Of a stretch of 64,000 bases of DNA, positions 41,796 to 54,716 are shown in pieces (position 1 is the first letter of the stretch; every line of letters starts with the position of its first letter). The stretch lies in NCBI GenBank assembly GCA_015852425.1, contig JAAAIG010000047.1, forward strand, positions 1 to 64,000, in the 5' to 3' direction. The DNA is from Gryganskiella cystojenkinii. Its lineage: Eukaryota; Mortierellomycota; Mortierellomycetes; Mortierellales; Mortierellaceae. The position numbers and the translations under genes were made by a program. The notes under the pieces are model-generated. The model made no database searches. It worked only from the letters and a program-made list of their open reading frames with translations, and had not been told where the DNA came from.

Positions 41796-44700
41796 CTAGA
41801 TCGAGTTTCTACGGATGCGCTTGCCCCGCCGACTCTTGGCCGACTCGTTCTCAGACATCAAATTACCCAGTCGACCCTCCTTGTTCCACTGCTTTAACAT
41901 CTCCTTGCCATACTCGTACCCGACCTCACAAATCTCAAGGAACCGACCAAACTCCAAGGTCCCAAACTCCTGCACAGGCGGTTTAAAGTAGAACATTCCC
42001 GGAGTGGCCTTGGCAGCCTCCAATTGCTTCACACTCGAGACATACGCCAACCTCGATTGCAAATCCGCCAAGTTGGGAATCTGTCTGTAAACGTTCGAAA
42101 ACGGGTTCCAGCGGTTCAAGAGAACGAGCCAACCGGACAGAGAATCGCCATAGTACTGCAACGTCGTATCATCATCCGATCCAACATCGACCGCAAAGAT
42201 CGTGTTCGCTCCCAGAGACTTCATGAACTCGACCGGCAAGTTGTCCATGTACCCTCCATCGACCAACATGTGACCGTTATCACACAGGGGCGGAAGAAAT
42301 CCAGACAGGGACATGGACGCACGGATATAACGCCAGGCGTAACCGGCCTGGTGTATCTCCATCCTAGAGAACGTAATGTTGGTCGTGTTGCAGTAGTACG
42401 ACAGCCACATGTCCTGGATCTGAGTGTCACTAAAACATTTCCAGATACCACGGTTGAAAGCATGTCCCGTCGTCCACGATGTCACTGGATAAGTGAAGTC
42501 CGCGACCATTCTCCACTTGGCCGCCATACGTCCCGCAAACATCTTGGCGCGTCCAAAGATCGCAACGTTATCCGATTCGCGGGCGTAGAGACCTCCGATA
42601 AATGCTCCCATACTGGTTCCACCAACTATGTCGATCGGAACACCAGCTTCCTCCAGTGCCTTGATCACTCCTATATGAGCGATACCTCTTGCGCCGCCAC
42701 CACCCAGGACCAAACCGACGGTTCGTCCTGTCAGTCGTCTTGCCAATCGGGCAAAATCACTCCTGTTTCCGTTAAACGCAGGCGATTTTTGAGCATTGTT
42801 GTGTCGGATGTGTGTATAAAACTTTTCCAGGTGATCCTTCAGGTTCATGATGGTCTTTTTGCGTGCTTGATCACTCAACATGGTCGGTGCCTTGAACGCC
42901 ATCTGGATGTGATGATGGGCATGGACCCAAGTTCTCGATTTCAACCATGCTGCGGTACTGCCAGGCGCGCAGTGTCGGTTCGCATGTAACAGAACCAACT
43001 CCTTGCGGGCTGTTGTTTTCATGCTGACCAAGAGTCGCTCGTAATCGCCAATGGCCGGATCTTCGTCACCGTGACCGACCAAAAGGATACAATCCGCTTG
43101 ACGGATACAGGTCTGAGTCCAGGGCGATGTCAAACCTCCGTCCGCGAGGTAAAGAACAATCTGGGCAGTTTCCTCTTGTTCGTTCAACCAGTTATCAAGC
43201 TTGAGTTTACCGATCTTGGTGAATGCGTGCTTGCCCAATAGGCTCATCACTGTACTGTGGTTCAACAAGGTCGAAGATGATCCGATGCTAATCAGAGCAG
43301 CCTTCAATCGATCTGCAAACTCTGCCACAGGAACGCTGGACGAGACAGGAATGATACCGATTGTTCTCAGATTGGAATTGTTGATAGCCGAGTCAGGCGT
43401 GACACCTCCGGCCTTAGGATGTGGTCCACTTTTCATAGCATCACTAGCACGCTGAGCAATCAAACGCGAGATTCGAATTGTAATCTCAGGATGTCTCAAC
43501 GCCAGAGTGTTGAACAGGGACTTTGGCATCCTGGCCACCTCCGTGTCTCGAATCGCGTGCAGGGTCGATGGAAAGGGTGTGCCCATGAGGACCTCCAGCT
43601 CCCCGACAGACTCGCCTTGACTGAACTCGCCCAGGATTTCAATTTTGCCGGGTTCGTTCTCGATAATGGTACGCAGACGACCGTTTAATACAATGTAAAT
43701 GGAATCACAGTCATCACCCTGACGGTGAAGAACCTGACTGGCGTTGACCTGCATCCACTCCATTGCATAATCAAGATGAAGGACTAGTTGAACAATAATA
43801 GATGTCGGTTAGCTATTGATTAATAGTAAAAGGTAAATCATAATTGTTAGTAACTTTCACAGGATCTTACCAATAGGCGACACGAGAGTGATCAAACGCT
43901 TCGCTAAAGTGAGCAAGACTGTTGGGTTTCGTTCCATGACTCGATCCAGAGAGGTCTTGGAGAGGTAGCCGACATAAGTGTTTGTGTGAGCAGAGATCGT
44001 AACAAACGATGGGTATCCTGAAAGAGCTGAAAGATAGCCTGCTAGCCCACCAGCCTGGATCGAAAACAAAGGATGAGGTCTCTTCTTTTGCAACGGAATG
44101 CTCGTAGGCTTTGAGGGAGCTGTTTTGTTAGTCACTTTAGACGATAGATTGGCCTTCAGGTCTAACGAAGACAAGTGCTGCCCAAACATATTCTTGGGAG
44201 CGCGGTTTTCAGCAGGCTGTGCATAGACATCCTTCTTGGTCGTCATCGAGACATCTAAGACACCGTCAATAACAAAGAAAAGACCAGCGTTGCGCTCGCC
44301 TTCTTCAACCAGGGTTGCCCCTGCAGGGAAATACATGATCTCGACATCGTTCTCCATCTCGCTCATAACAGAGGGAACAGTTGAGGAGGAGCTGGAGGTG
44401 TTCATGTCGTCCAAGCCAGTATCCGACGTCGCATTCGAGGATCCAGTCTTTCGCATGGGAATGCTTGCGTTAGCAAAACCACCACCGCCGTTGAGACTCG
44501 CCTGAAACATGGCGGAGAAGTAGTCCGAGCTCCCAGTGGTCTTTAATTCGGGACGAAGAGAGGTAGTTTTAGCCGTAGGCGTTGACTGAACCAAGCCAAT
44601 GCTCCGAGAGAGGCACTCCATGACTTGATCCCTGAGATAACTGTCCTCTACTTCGTTGCTGTCTCCGAGAAGAGCGCTGAATCCTGATCCATGGCGCACG

Positions 44701-46710
44701 TGGTCGTTACTCTCGATAACGGGAGACATAGGGTTGGGGCTGTTGCATTCAGATCGGCCTTCATCGGCGCCTTTGTTGCCCTGGTGTTTGAAAAAAAGGG
44801 TGTCAGTCAAGTTATCCAAAGGCTCTCAGTATATTCCATCACATGGTGAATAAACTGTAATAGAAATAAGCATTTACCAGACGACTGGCGCGCTTGCGAC
44901 TGTTTCGAATACGAATTGAGATTGGATGGTCATCATCATCACTCTCGTTTCGAACGGAACTGAACTTTGACCTGAGGTACTCCATTGTCTGGGGTCGGAA
45001 GAAATCTACGGGAAGACCATAACTGCCAATTTCGTTGATACTTCGTTCCATCCTCAAAAGTTCTCTGGTGAGTCCGAGGTACTTGTGTCCTGTCAAGAGA
45101 GTCACTCGTTGGAAACGGATGAGGATGACCTGCACAATATGAGCTGCTGCTTGAGGGAACTTTTGAGTAAGGCGATGAAAGGCTTCGGCAGGGATAACAG
45201 CCAGGGTCGTATCCACCATAGCCCTGGCCACAATAACCCTGCGTTTCATTTTGGGAGGCTCATAAGTGGAGGATGAAGGCTGACGACGCTGCTGAGGACG
45301 AATCGAGGCTAGTGATGGATCTTGGTTGTCCTCTGGGTGAGGCGAGTCCTCAAACCCGTGAATATCGGACTGGCGAGGGGTCATGTCTAGACCGTCCGGC
45401 GAGGATTCGGCCATGGATGAGGCCGAGCTATCATCTTCATCAAAGAGTGCCATGTGATCCGGATTGGAGAGAGGGCTGGTCGGAGTGTGGATCGGGGTCT
45501 TGGAGCCTGCCTTGGTTCGAAGTCCGGGAGCGAGTGAAGGCGAGTGCTTCTTTTTGGTTGAGCCAACCGCGGCCGCATGAGGTGAGAGCGTTGAGAAAGA
45601 AGGAGAGAAGGAGCCGTCGTGGCGCTGATGGGAATTGGGACTTGTGGTCCCCGTAGAATCCTCATTATGGACAGCTGCTGAAGAAGAGGAGGAAGAAGTC
45701 GTGGACGATCTGAGTCTAGAATCGGACCGTTTAAACTCTTTCAAGGGCTCATCTTCATGTCGCAATTTAACATTTTCGGTGAAGAGACTCAGGATCGTGA
45801 ATAGACTGCTGAGCGTGCCTCCGTTCTTGACCTCGTTCAGCAGCTGGTAGTCGTGGTCTGGATCGTTCCAGGAATCATTGTTGTTCCCGTGTTGAAGGTT
45901 GTTATCGTCGTCTGAATCCTCACCGTCCTCTTTGACGGTTTGTTCATATACCTGCATACAACCATCAACGACAATGTAGAACGATCGCTCGAGTTCGGGG
46001 TTTTGGAGGATCGTGTCCCCAGCGGGGAGTCGACGGGTCTGGAGATGACGAGCGAGCTCATGAAAGACAGGTTGTTCAAGGTACCCAAAGATCTTGATAC
46101 TGGAGAGAAACGCACTGAGAAACTCATCGGGGTAACCCATGCTCTCCTTCTCCTCTTGAGGACTCTTGAAGGGGTTGTCCGGATGCAGATCAAACGAGGA
46201 TCCGTGCTTTCCGAGCGCTGTCTTGGGCAGTCTTGAGTACTTTGTGAGAACACGGTAGCGGATCACGGCCCAGGCGATAAAGCAGAGGATGGCGATCGCG
46301 ACCAGCAAGGTGGTGAAGGTAAGGTGTAAGGTAAACGACCAGGAAAGAAGGCGATAGAGGGCAGTAGGCAGGGTCATTGTCATGAAGGTGAGGACAGAGA
46401 AGGAGAAGGAGAAGAGAGACTTGAGGAAGGGAAGAGTACCGTTTGCGTAGTCAGTCTCTGGAGAGGAAGAAGGGGAGGAGTGGAGGATGTGGTCATCATA
46501 TTGTTGATGTTGTTGATATTGCTGTTGTGAATGGGGCAGGGAGGATGGTAAAGGTGACGACGAAACAGGTGAAGAGGCAAGAGTGGTGACAGCAGCAACG
46601 GCAGCCTCGGTGGCCTTGGCGAGCAGTGTCTGTGTAGCCCGGGTGAGGACCGAGTCGATCGAGTCTAATGGTGGGAGGTGCTGTTGTTGCTGTAATGAAT
46701 CCGAGTCCAT
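41796..46710 (-). CDS. NTE1: Lysophospholipase NTE1 (neuropathy target esterase, patatin-like)
   Basis: Exons 46710-44878, 44780-43871, 43783-41796 (1576 residues, in the fungal range). This ER-membrane serine esterase deacylates phosphatidylcholine to glycerophosphocholine. N-terminal hydrophobic helices are visible (SFSFSVLTFMTMTLPTALYR; TTLLVAIAILCFIAWAVI), followed by three cyclic-nucleotide-binding-like domains (FGYLEQPVFHELARHLQTRR; DVEIMYFPAGATLVEEGERN; VNASQVLHRQGDDCDSIYIV) separated by Ser-rich disordered spacers. The C-terminal patatin domain has the oxyanion GGGGARGIAHIGVIKALEEA, nucleophile GTSMGAFIGG and the acid motif DGGYMDNLP, giving the Ser-Asp dyad. The two introns are at phases 0 and 1. 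Confidence 0.96.
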
Positions 46711-47064
46711 TCTGTAATGTCGCTCCGGCGGAGGAGTGTGTGATTAGAAAGAGTGGTTGGAAATGTTCATGAATGAAAGGAAGAGAGAAGAGCAAGAAGA
46801 AGAAGAAAAAGAAAAAGACATGGAATGACCACTTTTTTTTCTTTTTTTTTCTTTTTTGTTGCAGTGTGTTGTGCCTGGGAAGAGTTGGTCTGGTGTCACA
46901 GGTTTCCATGTTGCCATGACCTCATCGTTCAGACCATGAACCTTCTTTTCCACCAGTTGGGACAAAGTATTAACCGACTTTACAAAAGGGTTATTTCTTT
47001 ATTTTCTGTAGCCTTCTACTCCATCATCTTCATCACCATCATCATCTCTTTCTTCTACTCCTTT
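46711..47064. other. NTE1 promoter / IleRS 3' spacer
   Basis: 354 bp between the NTE1 start (46710) and the end of the isoleucyl-tRNA synthetase (47065), both on the minus strand. It has long T/A runs (TTTTTTTTCTTTTTTTTTC, 46830-46850) typical of nucleosome-free promoters. No gene. Confidence 0.5.
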
Positions 47065-50000
47065 CTAATCGCGAACAAAGGTAAGGTTGAAGGTCGATCC
47101 GTTGACCTCCTGAGCCTCCTCGACAAGGACGGCATCCGAGGTCTTCTTGGCAGTGATAGGGTACAAGGTTCTCTTCAAACCCTTGACCAACGTATCCTCC
47201 TGTTCCTTGATCACCTGCTCAAGAGCATTGTTCATGTCCTGAGTAAACTCGTAGTACATATGGATCATATCCGTAGGCTCCAAACCAGCCTTCTTGCGAA
47301 GACGCTGGACACGGTTGATAATCTCACGGGCGAGACCTTCTTGCTCCAACTCGGGGTAACGCTTCACATCCAACAAGATCAACACATCCTTGTCAGAGTT
47401 TGTCTCCAAGCTGTTCTCCGTCGACTCGAAGAATCGGATCACAGTCAAATCCTCCTCGCCCAAATCGTGACCTTCGAGCGTGATCTGCCTGGTCTTGATA
47501 AAGTCCTTGATCTGCTCCTCAGTCAACTTGGGCAGGGCGTTCTTGACCTTGACAGCATCCTTCTTCAACTTGGCACCCAATGAGCGGAAGTCGGCTTCGA
47601 TCTTGTACTGGACACCATACTGGGCCTCATTCGAGGTGACAACCAAGTTGCGGATGTTGAGCTCATCAACGATGTAAACCTCCAAGGACTTGACATCGGC
47701 ATGGTACTGGGGATCGGGGTGGATCACAACCAACTCCTTCAAGGGCGTCTTCAAGCTAATAGTCTTGCGCTCGCGAACAGTACGTCCGAGCTCAATGACA
47801 GCCTGCATTCTCGACATGGCACGCTCAATATCATCGTCAAAGTACTCCTCCTTAACCTCAGGGAAGTCCAAAAAGTGAACGGAACGATCATCAACAACCT
47901 TGGGGTCCTTGGGTCTAAAGGTCTTGAGGGTCTGGTACATGTTCTCAGTCAAGAAGGGAGTGAAGGGCGACATGACACGGACAAGCGTGTACAAAACCTC
48001 AAAGAGAGTGTTCATCGCCTGGGTGGCATCCTCGAGACCGTTCTCGCCCTTCAGGCGGCGACGGTTGAAACGGACGTACCAGTTGGTCAACTCCTCAATG
48101 AGACGCAAGAGACGGGGCACAACAGTGTACAGGCGGTAGTTGGTCATCTCTGTGTGAACAAACTTGATCAAACTCTGGCAAGAAGCGAGCATCCAGCGGT
48201 CCATGACATTGTCACTCTTCTTCAGCGATCCGTTGTACATGAAATCATGGTTGAACTCTTTCTTCAACAAGACCGTCTGGTTGACAAAGAACTTGTAGGC
48301 GTTGTACCAGGGCAAGAAGACCTTGGTGATCACATCCTTGACACCCTCCTCCTTGAACTTCAAGGTCTCGGCGCGCACGACAGGCGAGTTGATCAAGTAC
48401 AAACGAAGGGCATCAGCACCATATGCATTCAAAATCAAGTTGGCCTCGGGATAGTTCTTCAGACGCTTCGACATCTTCTTGCCGTCCGAAGCAAGGACAA
48501 GACCACTGACGATCTGGTTCTTGGCGGGAGGAGTGTCAAAGAGGTGGGTAGAGAGAACCAAAAGGGTGTAGAACCAACCACGAGTCTGATCGAGACCCTC
48601 GGAGATGAAATCGGCAGGGAATCCCTTGCTGAAAGACTCCTTGTTCTCGAAGGGGTAATGCTGCTGGGCGTAGGGCATAGAGCCAGACTCGAACCAGCAA
48701 TCAAAGACATCCTCGACACGCTTCATGGTCTTGCCGGTCTTGGGCGATTTGAAGGTGATGTGGTCGATAAAGTGGCGATGAATGTCGGTCAATTTTTCGC
48801 ATCCAGAGAGCTCCTCCAACTCCTTGAGGGAACCAACGCAGTGGACCTCAGAGAAATCATCAGTAGCCCAGATGGGGATAGGGGTTCCCCAGTAGCGAGA
48901 TCGAGAAATGTTCCAGTCGCGGGCGTTGGCGATCCAGTTGGCGAAGCGCTTCTCCTGGACAAAACCGGGAACCCATCGAGACTGAGCGTTGTTCTTTAAC
49001 ATCTTGTCAACAATGGGCTGGACACGGACGAACCAAGAGGGGAAGGCTTTGTAGATCAAGGGAGTGTCGGAACGCCAGCAGAAGGGATAACTATGGTTGA
49101 TTTGGGTCTGAACAATCAAGCGTCCGTTATTCTTGAGGTGCTTTTGGATCAGCTTGTCGGCCTCCTTGACGTGGATGCCCTTGAAGTCAACAACCTCGTC
49201 AAAGTACTTTCCAGACTCATCAACGGGGCAGGGAATGTGACCGTCGGGGGTGATAACGCCGTGGGCAATGCAAACGCGGTAATCGTCCTCACCAAAGGCA
49301 GGAGCTTGGTGGACAACACCGGTACCAGCAGAGTCATCGACGTACTCGTCGTTCAAAACGCGGAATCCAGTGTTGACAAACTCCTTGTAGTAGTAATCAA
49401 AGAGGGGAACATACTGGATGCCCTTCAAGTCGGAACCCTTCATTCTGTCCAAGACCTTGAACTTGGCCTTGGAGGGGTCCTTGTAGAGCATGACCAATCG
49501 CTTCTCGAGCATGATGTAGGTGTTTCCGGAAGCCTCATCGATGAACTTGATAAAGTCGTGGGTGGGGTTGACGCAAAGAGCCAAGTTAGAGGGAAGAGTC
49601 CAGGGGGTGGTTGTCCATGCAAGGAAGGAGACAGTGGGGTCGTTCAGGAGGGGGAAGGAGACAACGACAGAGGGATCACTGACATCCTTGTAGTTCTGCT
49701 GAGCCTCAAAGTTGGAGACGGGGGTGCTGCAGGCGGTGGAGAAGGGCATGACACGGACACCGCGGTAGACTTGACCCTTCTCGAAGAGAGTCTTGAAGAC
49801 CCACCAGACAGACTCCATGAACTCGACGTTCAAAGTTTTGTAGTCGTTGTCGAAGTCGATCCAGCGACCAGCGCGCTCGACAGTCTGACGCCATTCTTTG
49901 GCGTATCTCATGACGATGCTTCTGCACTCCTCGTTGTACTTGTCAATGCCCATAGCCATGACATCGGCTTTTCCAGTGATACCCAAGGCCTTGTCCACCT

Positions 50001-50678
50001 CGTACTCGACGGGGAGACCGTGGCAGTCCCAACCGAAACGACGTTCGACGCTGTGTCCAGTGCTGTGGGCAAAACGGGTGACAATATCCTATCAATGAAA
50101 AGAGTTCCAGAGCAATCGACGATTAATAAGCGACGCAATTGAAAAGGGGCTATAAAGACTACTGGATGCTGTCATGCGCAGTGGTGTCCAGTCCACAAGT
50201 GCCTTACCTTGATGGTACCGGCAAGCAAGTGTCCGTAATGGGGAAGACCGGTCGCGAATGGGGGTCCATCAAAGAAGGCGAATGGCTCCTTGTCCTTGTT
50301 GAGCTCTTGGGAGCGCTTGAACTACAGTCAAAAAGAGAAGGGGGGGAGGAAAAATGTGGATTAGTGGGATTTCCGCCTTCGGTGATAAAATCGAGAACAG
50401 TGGTACTTACGGCGTCAATCTCGCGCCAGAACTCGAGAATCTTTTCTTCTTCCTTGGGGAAGTTGAACTGAGCGGATCCTATGAGATAAATAAAACGAGC
50501 GAGAGAGAGAGAGAGACAGAGGAAATATCAGAAAAGCGTAGTTCAGAATGTCGACGACACAGTTAGGATTTGGAGATAGCGCGACAGAGTAAAGATAGGT
50601 TCCATGGAAATAAGGATGGAATGTCATTGAGAGAGTAGAAAAGCGCCAGTCAAAGTGCGTTGAATTACCGTCAGCCAT
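47065..50678 (-). CDS. ILS1: Cytosolic isoleucyl-tRNA synthetase
   Basis: Exons 50678-50669, 50478-50411, 50321-50208, 50088-47065 (1071 residues; yeast Ils1 is similar in size). This class I synthetase charges tRNA(Ile) with isoleucine. The ATP-binding HIGH variant is in [20 protein letters not shown], the KMSKS equivalent is [15 protein letters not shown], the editing (CP1) domain includes [20 protein letters not shown] and [20 protein letters not shown], and [16 protein letters not shown] and [18 protein letters not shown] are family blocks. The C-terminal anticodon-binding and eukaryotic extension domains follow. Exon 1 is only ten nucleotides (MAD plus one base). Large antisense frames inside exon 4 are shadows. 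Divergent from RPB4 with 296 bp between starts. Confidence 0.97.
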
Positions 50679-50974
50679 GGTGGGGTGTGATGAGCGGAAA
50701 AGAAGAGATGTGGAGAAAGCAAAATGAGAAGAAACAGCACGATGTTGAAATAATGGCCAACGTAGTGTTTCTCAAAGGGTGTTTTGGCGGTGGCTTGCAT
50801 TTATGAGTAATAAGCAGTCACTCTAGAAAGTTCGATTTGTGGAGGGAATTGCACAGCTTGTTAACATTTGCTTCTTTGTCTCTCTCATCTTAATCGAGCT
50901 ATTCTTCATCTTTGGACGACTCGACAGGACCACAACAAACCACAACACTCTAACAGCAAGAATCCATTATTACC
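50679..50974. promoter_or_regulatory. Bidirectional IleRS/RPB4 promoter
   Basis: 296 bp between the start codons of two essential growth genes. GA-rich near the synthetase start and C/T-rich (TTTGTCTCTCTCATCTTAATC) ahead of RPB4. No known motif could be named with confidence. Confidence 0.5.
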
Positions 50975-51836
50975 ATGAGACCACACAGAGGAGTCGTTGA
51001 GGAGGAGGATGCCGCGACTTTGAAGCTCGGCGCTGGTACGAAGGAGACTGGCATTGTCATGAATGACAAACATGGTAGCAATACTGACTTCGTGGTCTTG
51101 CTTGTTCCCTCTCCTATCTTGGCAATATGTGTCGTGTGATTAGATTTCCAAGATGCCCATTGTCTGTTCGTCTCAGAGGTCAAGATTCTTCTGGACGCGT
51201 CCCAAAGACCCAACCAGTCCGAGTAAGCGACTTTCGATCCTTTGGTCTTTGGACAAACTAGAGGGAACAAGGAGACGATCAACAAAAGGGCTTGCCTTAG
51301 CGAAGACAGCTGACTCATTTTACCTTTTTCATTGTTTTTCCGACTCTTCAGGGTGTATCAAAAGTCTCTGAACTATGTCACTCAATTCAACCGCTTCACC
51401 AACCCCGATGTTGTGCGTGAAGTGCGAGCGTAAGGGACCTCTTTTTATCACTAGAGATAATTTTACAGACTCCTGATGAAAAGGATTAACACATCATGTT
51501 CTCCATTCACTAGTGGCATGAACGAGGAGCCGATTCACTCCATGTTGACCGGATTCGAACTGGCTCAACTGGCCAACCTATGCTGCGAGGAAGCTGAGGA
51601 GGCTAAAGCTTTGATCCCCAGGTAAGAGAACTTTTGTGGCCCTCTTTTCTCTACGTTTCTGCCTGAGGTTATCGACAGTAGGGCTAGCAGCGTGCGAGCA
51701 TGGAGAAAGCAAGTTTACTTATGGCGCATTTTGTTCATATTCCTGTTGTTACGATAGTCTTCAAAATAAGATTGATGACGAGTCACTGCAAAACTTCTTG
51801 AACCAGACCTTGGATCTGAAGAAGTTCCAGTCCTAA
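50975..51836 (+). CDS. RPB4: RNA polymerase II subunit RPB4
   Basis: Five exons: 50975-51035, 51144-51222, 51352-51429, 51514-51621, 51758-51836 (134 residues). Rpb4 forms the stalk of RNA polymerase II together with Rpb7. Family blocks are clear: FQDAHCLFVSEVKILLDAS near the N-terminus, SLNYVTQFNRFTNPDVVREV in the middle, and FELAQLANLCCEEAEEAKAL with IPRSLQNKIDDESLQNFL at the end, matching the Rpb4 HRDC-like core (FELA-LANL-PE-AEEAKALIPSL). Length fits fungal and animal Rpb4 without the yeast insertion. It faces away from IleRS. Confidence 0.94.
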
Positions 51837-52027
51837 GAATAACCCCCTCCTCTTTGTTGGGAACCCAATGTGGCTATTATGGCAAAGAGAACCTTGCGAG
51901 AACTTTGCGGACACATCATAAAACTTGTATCATATTTTCCAGTTGTAAACAAGCATGTTTTTATTATGATTATGGATGGAATGGGATGGGATGCAAGATA
52001 TTTCTCTTTTTTGTTTATGGCACCACT

Positions 52028-54716
52028 TTAGGCCAGATGAAGGGCCACAGTCAGAGCACTTGCACCGTTGACTGCGGTAGCGGCCTTGATCCCTACCCCT
52101 TCACCTCCAACAGTGCTTGAGGCCATCTCGGCTGGTTTGCCTATAATTTTAGGGTCTGTATGTGCCTGACTGCGACTATGCGAAAGCGTGCTCGAAAACA
52201 GGACTGTGCCAGACATGGGGTTTCCCTCTAGTTTCTTGGCTACGGGCGAAGAATGATGAGTCGTGGGAGGTGTCGAAAGCGCGGAAGAGATATCGCGGTG
52301 GTGGTTATGACCGCGTCTCATTCTATCTTGATCTACCGATGTCATCGAAGAGGAAGAAGACATGCTCGACGGGGAGACAGGCGGCATCAAAGGACCCGAA
52401 GAAAGGGACTTGGACTGGCCACCGAGATCGTTGTTACTGCCAGAGTTGTGAATTAGACTACTGCTCCTCTTGGACGACAAGGCAGAGCTGGTAGAAGTGA
52501 AGGAGGAAGAGGTAGGGAGCACGGGCGCCGCCTGCAGGAATTCATTGGCGCAGTTCTTATACTGCTCGATACTACTGTTTTTCTTGTCGCTTCCAGAGTC
52601 CTTCAGATGATGACCGGTCCCACTTCCATCATCTTGTGAAACGTTGCTATGGGAGGCAGATGTCGAATACTGTGGGATATCAATAATGCTGATGATCGAC
52701 AGTCGATCTTCGTCCGGGTTGAATCGATTCTGCCCAACAAGATCACTTGGACTTGCTGGTCGATAGATCTTTGTTGGGGACGTTATTCCGTCCAACCCAG
52801 TACCGGAAGGAGTACGCGCTAAAGCCGTGGACGAGATCGAGGGATGTTGGAAATGCGTCTCGATCCTACCAAAACTGTGTCGATTCGAAGGTGAGGGTGT
52901 GCTCTTCAGGATGCTCTCCAGCGTGGTGCTACTCAGGTTCATCTTCTGCCCCAGACCACCACTACCATTAGAGATCGGTGAAGGAGTCGTAGGTGAGGTT
53001 GAACCATTTGCGCCCAAATGTGCTGTCGTTATCATGGTCATTGTGGTCGTTGTGACGCTAGGCAACAGGCTTGGCTTGGATGATAAAGCCCCAGGAGACC
53101 GCAGCAGACCACTGCTCTTGGATCCTGAAAGAGTGGTCGAGCCTGTTCGAGAGAGAGAATGGGATCTCTTGGTCTTGACCTTGACCTTGTTAAAGTCGTA
53201 TACGATGAACCTGTCCTCCATCATCTGCATCTCTACCGAGAGCTCTGTATCGGGTCCAGTTTGAGCTCGTTTCTTGGCCTTCAAAGGGTTATCCTCCATA
53301 AGGAGCTCCTCTAGTTCGTGTGTAGCGTCAAAGTTGGCGCGTTTTGACTATCGAGAAATGGTCAATAACGGTCAGTAGGTAGAACCTATTGATAAAATTG
53401 TAATTCATCAAACGACGAAAGATTGACTCACATCAGGCTCGAATGGCGGAGTTGCCTCCTTCTTCACGAGCAGGTCCCAGTCGATGCCCTTGAACCAAGC
53501 GTGCCTTTTGAAAGCATCCAGACCTTCCGGAGTGCAACCCAGGCGCTTCTTGATGTCGCGTTCGCAAAGCTATCAACACGTAAAGATGTACTCGCCATTG
53601 TCAGTCAAACAGTTCATCGATAAGCGATTTTGTTTTGTTTTTGTTTTTGTTTTTGCATTGAACTTTTACTTTTGCTAGAACATCGAGACATGGTTTGCTG
53701 ACAAGATCCTGAACATTGTCTGGTAAAGGTAGTGGATCTCTCAAGATCGAGTTGGTCAACAACTCATTACTCTTTCCACGGAAGGGTCGCTGTGAGAAGT
53801 AAAGAGGTGTTAGTGTTAAATTTTTTTCTCGAATGGGATACGCTTTTCTGTCTACGAGTGCATTTGTCATCGAGTATCTCACCTTTCCAAAAAGGAGCTC
53901 AAACATGACAACGCCCAGGCTCCACCAGTCGACAGAATCTGTATATCCGGTCCTTGTAAGCACTTCTGGTGCCATGTAAGCCATACTTCCTGCAACCGAG
54001 ACCAAGGGCTTGGCAGGATTGAAGTAAACTGCAATATTAAAGTCGGTTAAATGTGCGTGTCCATGCTCGTCCAAAAGTACATTATCTGGTTTGAGATCTC
54101 TACAATGCACCGAGTGAGTTTAGCATTAGTCCTGAAACGTTCAGGTGGTGGACAAAAAAAAAGAGTGATTGAAGTAGGAGCGCGATAGACCTACCTGTGA
54201 ATGATCTTCTTGGCATGGAGGGCGTCAAGGGCGAGGGCGAGTTCCGCGATATAAAACCGGACAACATCTTCTCTCATTGGTCCAGCACGTTCGAGATGGA
54301 AACGTAAGTCTCCACCCAACATCAAATCCAGGACCATGAACAGGTTCTCGTCATCCTGGAAAGCATATCGCAAGTTACAGATCAAGGAGAATTCGACCTC
54401 TTCTAGTAGCCGTCGTTCCTGGATGATATTCTCGACCGCTCGCATCCGAATACACTTGGCTTTGTTGATGTACTTGAGTGCATAGATCTCCTTGGTTTTT
54501 TTGTGTTGGACCACCCGAACTTTTCCAAAGGCACCCTTCCCGACCGACCGGAGCAGATGGAAGTGGGACAGCTCGACTAAAAGATGAAGGAAGAATGACG
54601 GTAATAAATTTTAGCTCGAAACAGAGAGAAAGTTCCCGCGCTCCGCAAACAGTCAAAACACACTTACTCTCGGAAGAGAAATCGATTGCTTCTTCTTTGC
54701 AACAGCCTGCGCCCAT
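52028..54716 (-). CDS. YANK/STK32-family AGC protein kinase, N-myristoylated
   Basis: About six exons, beginning 54716-54668 and 54576-54195. MGAGCCKEE is an N-myristoylation site with adjacent palmitoylatable cysteines. The kinase domain has Gly-loop GKGAFGKV, AxK as ALKYINK, catalytic HRDLKPDN across an exon junction, and DFN in place of DFG (LTDFNIAVYF), the hallmark of YANK kinases, then YMAPEV and DWWSLGVVMFELLFGK. The YANK C-lobe extension LEELLMEDNPLKAKKR and MEDRFIVYDFNKVKVK follows. After it comes a Ser/Thr-rich tail of ~280 residues absent from animal STK32. Kinases of this family are membrane-associated and poorly characterised; substrates are unknown. Upstream lies an exceptionally long intergenic region. 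Confidence 0.93.

Noticed and set aside
42024..42989. 321-residue plus-strand ORF
   Set aside because: Antisense shadow of the NTE1 patatin domain, which has all catalytic motifs on the minus strand.
47701..48999. 432-residue plus-strand ORF, and another of 349 residues at 49093-50142
   Set aside because: Both lie wholly antisense to the isoleucyl-tRNA synthetase exon, whose codon bias keeps the opposite frame open. They have no splice sites, motifs or leader of their own.
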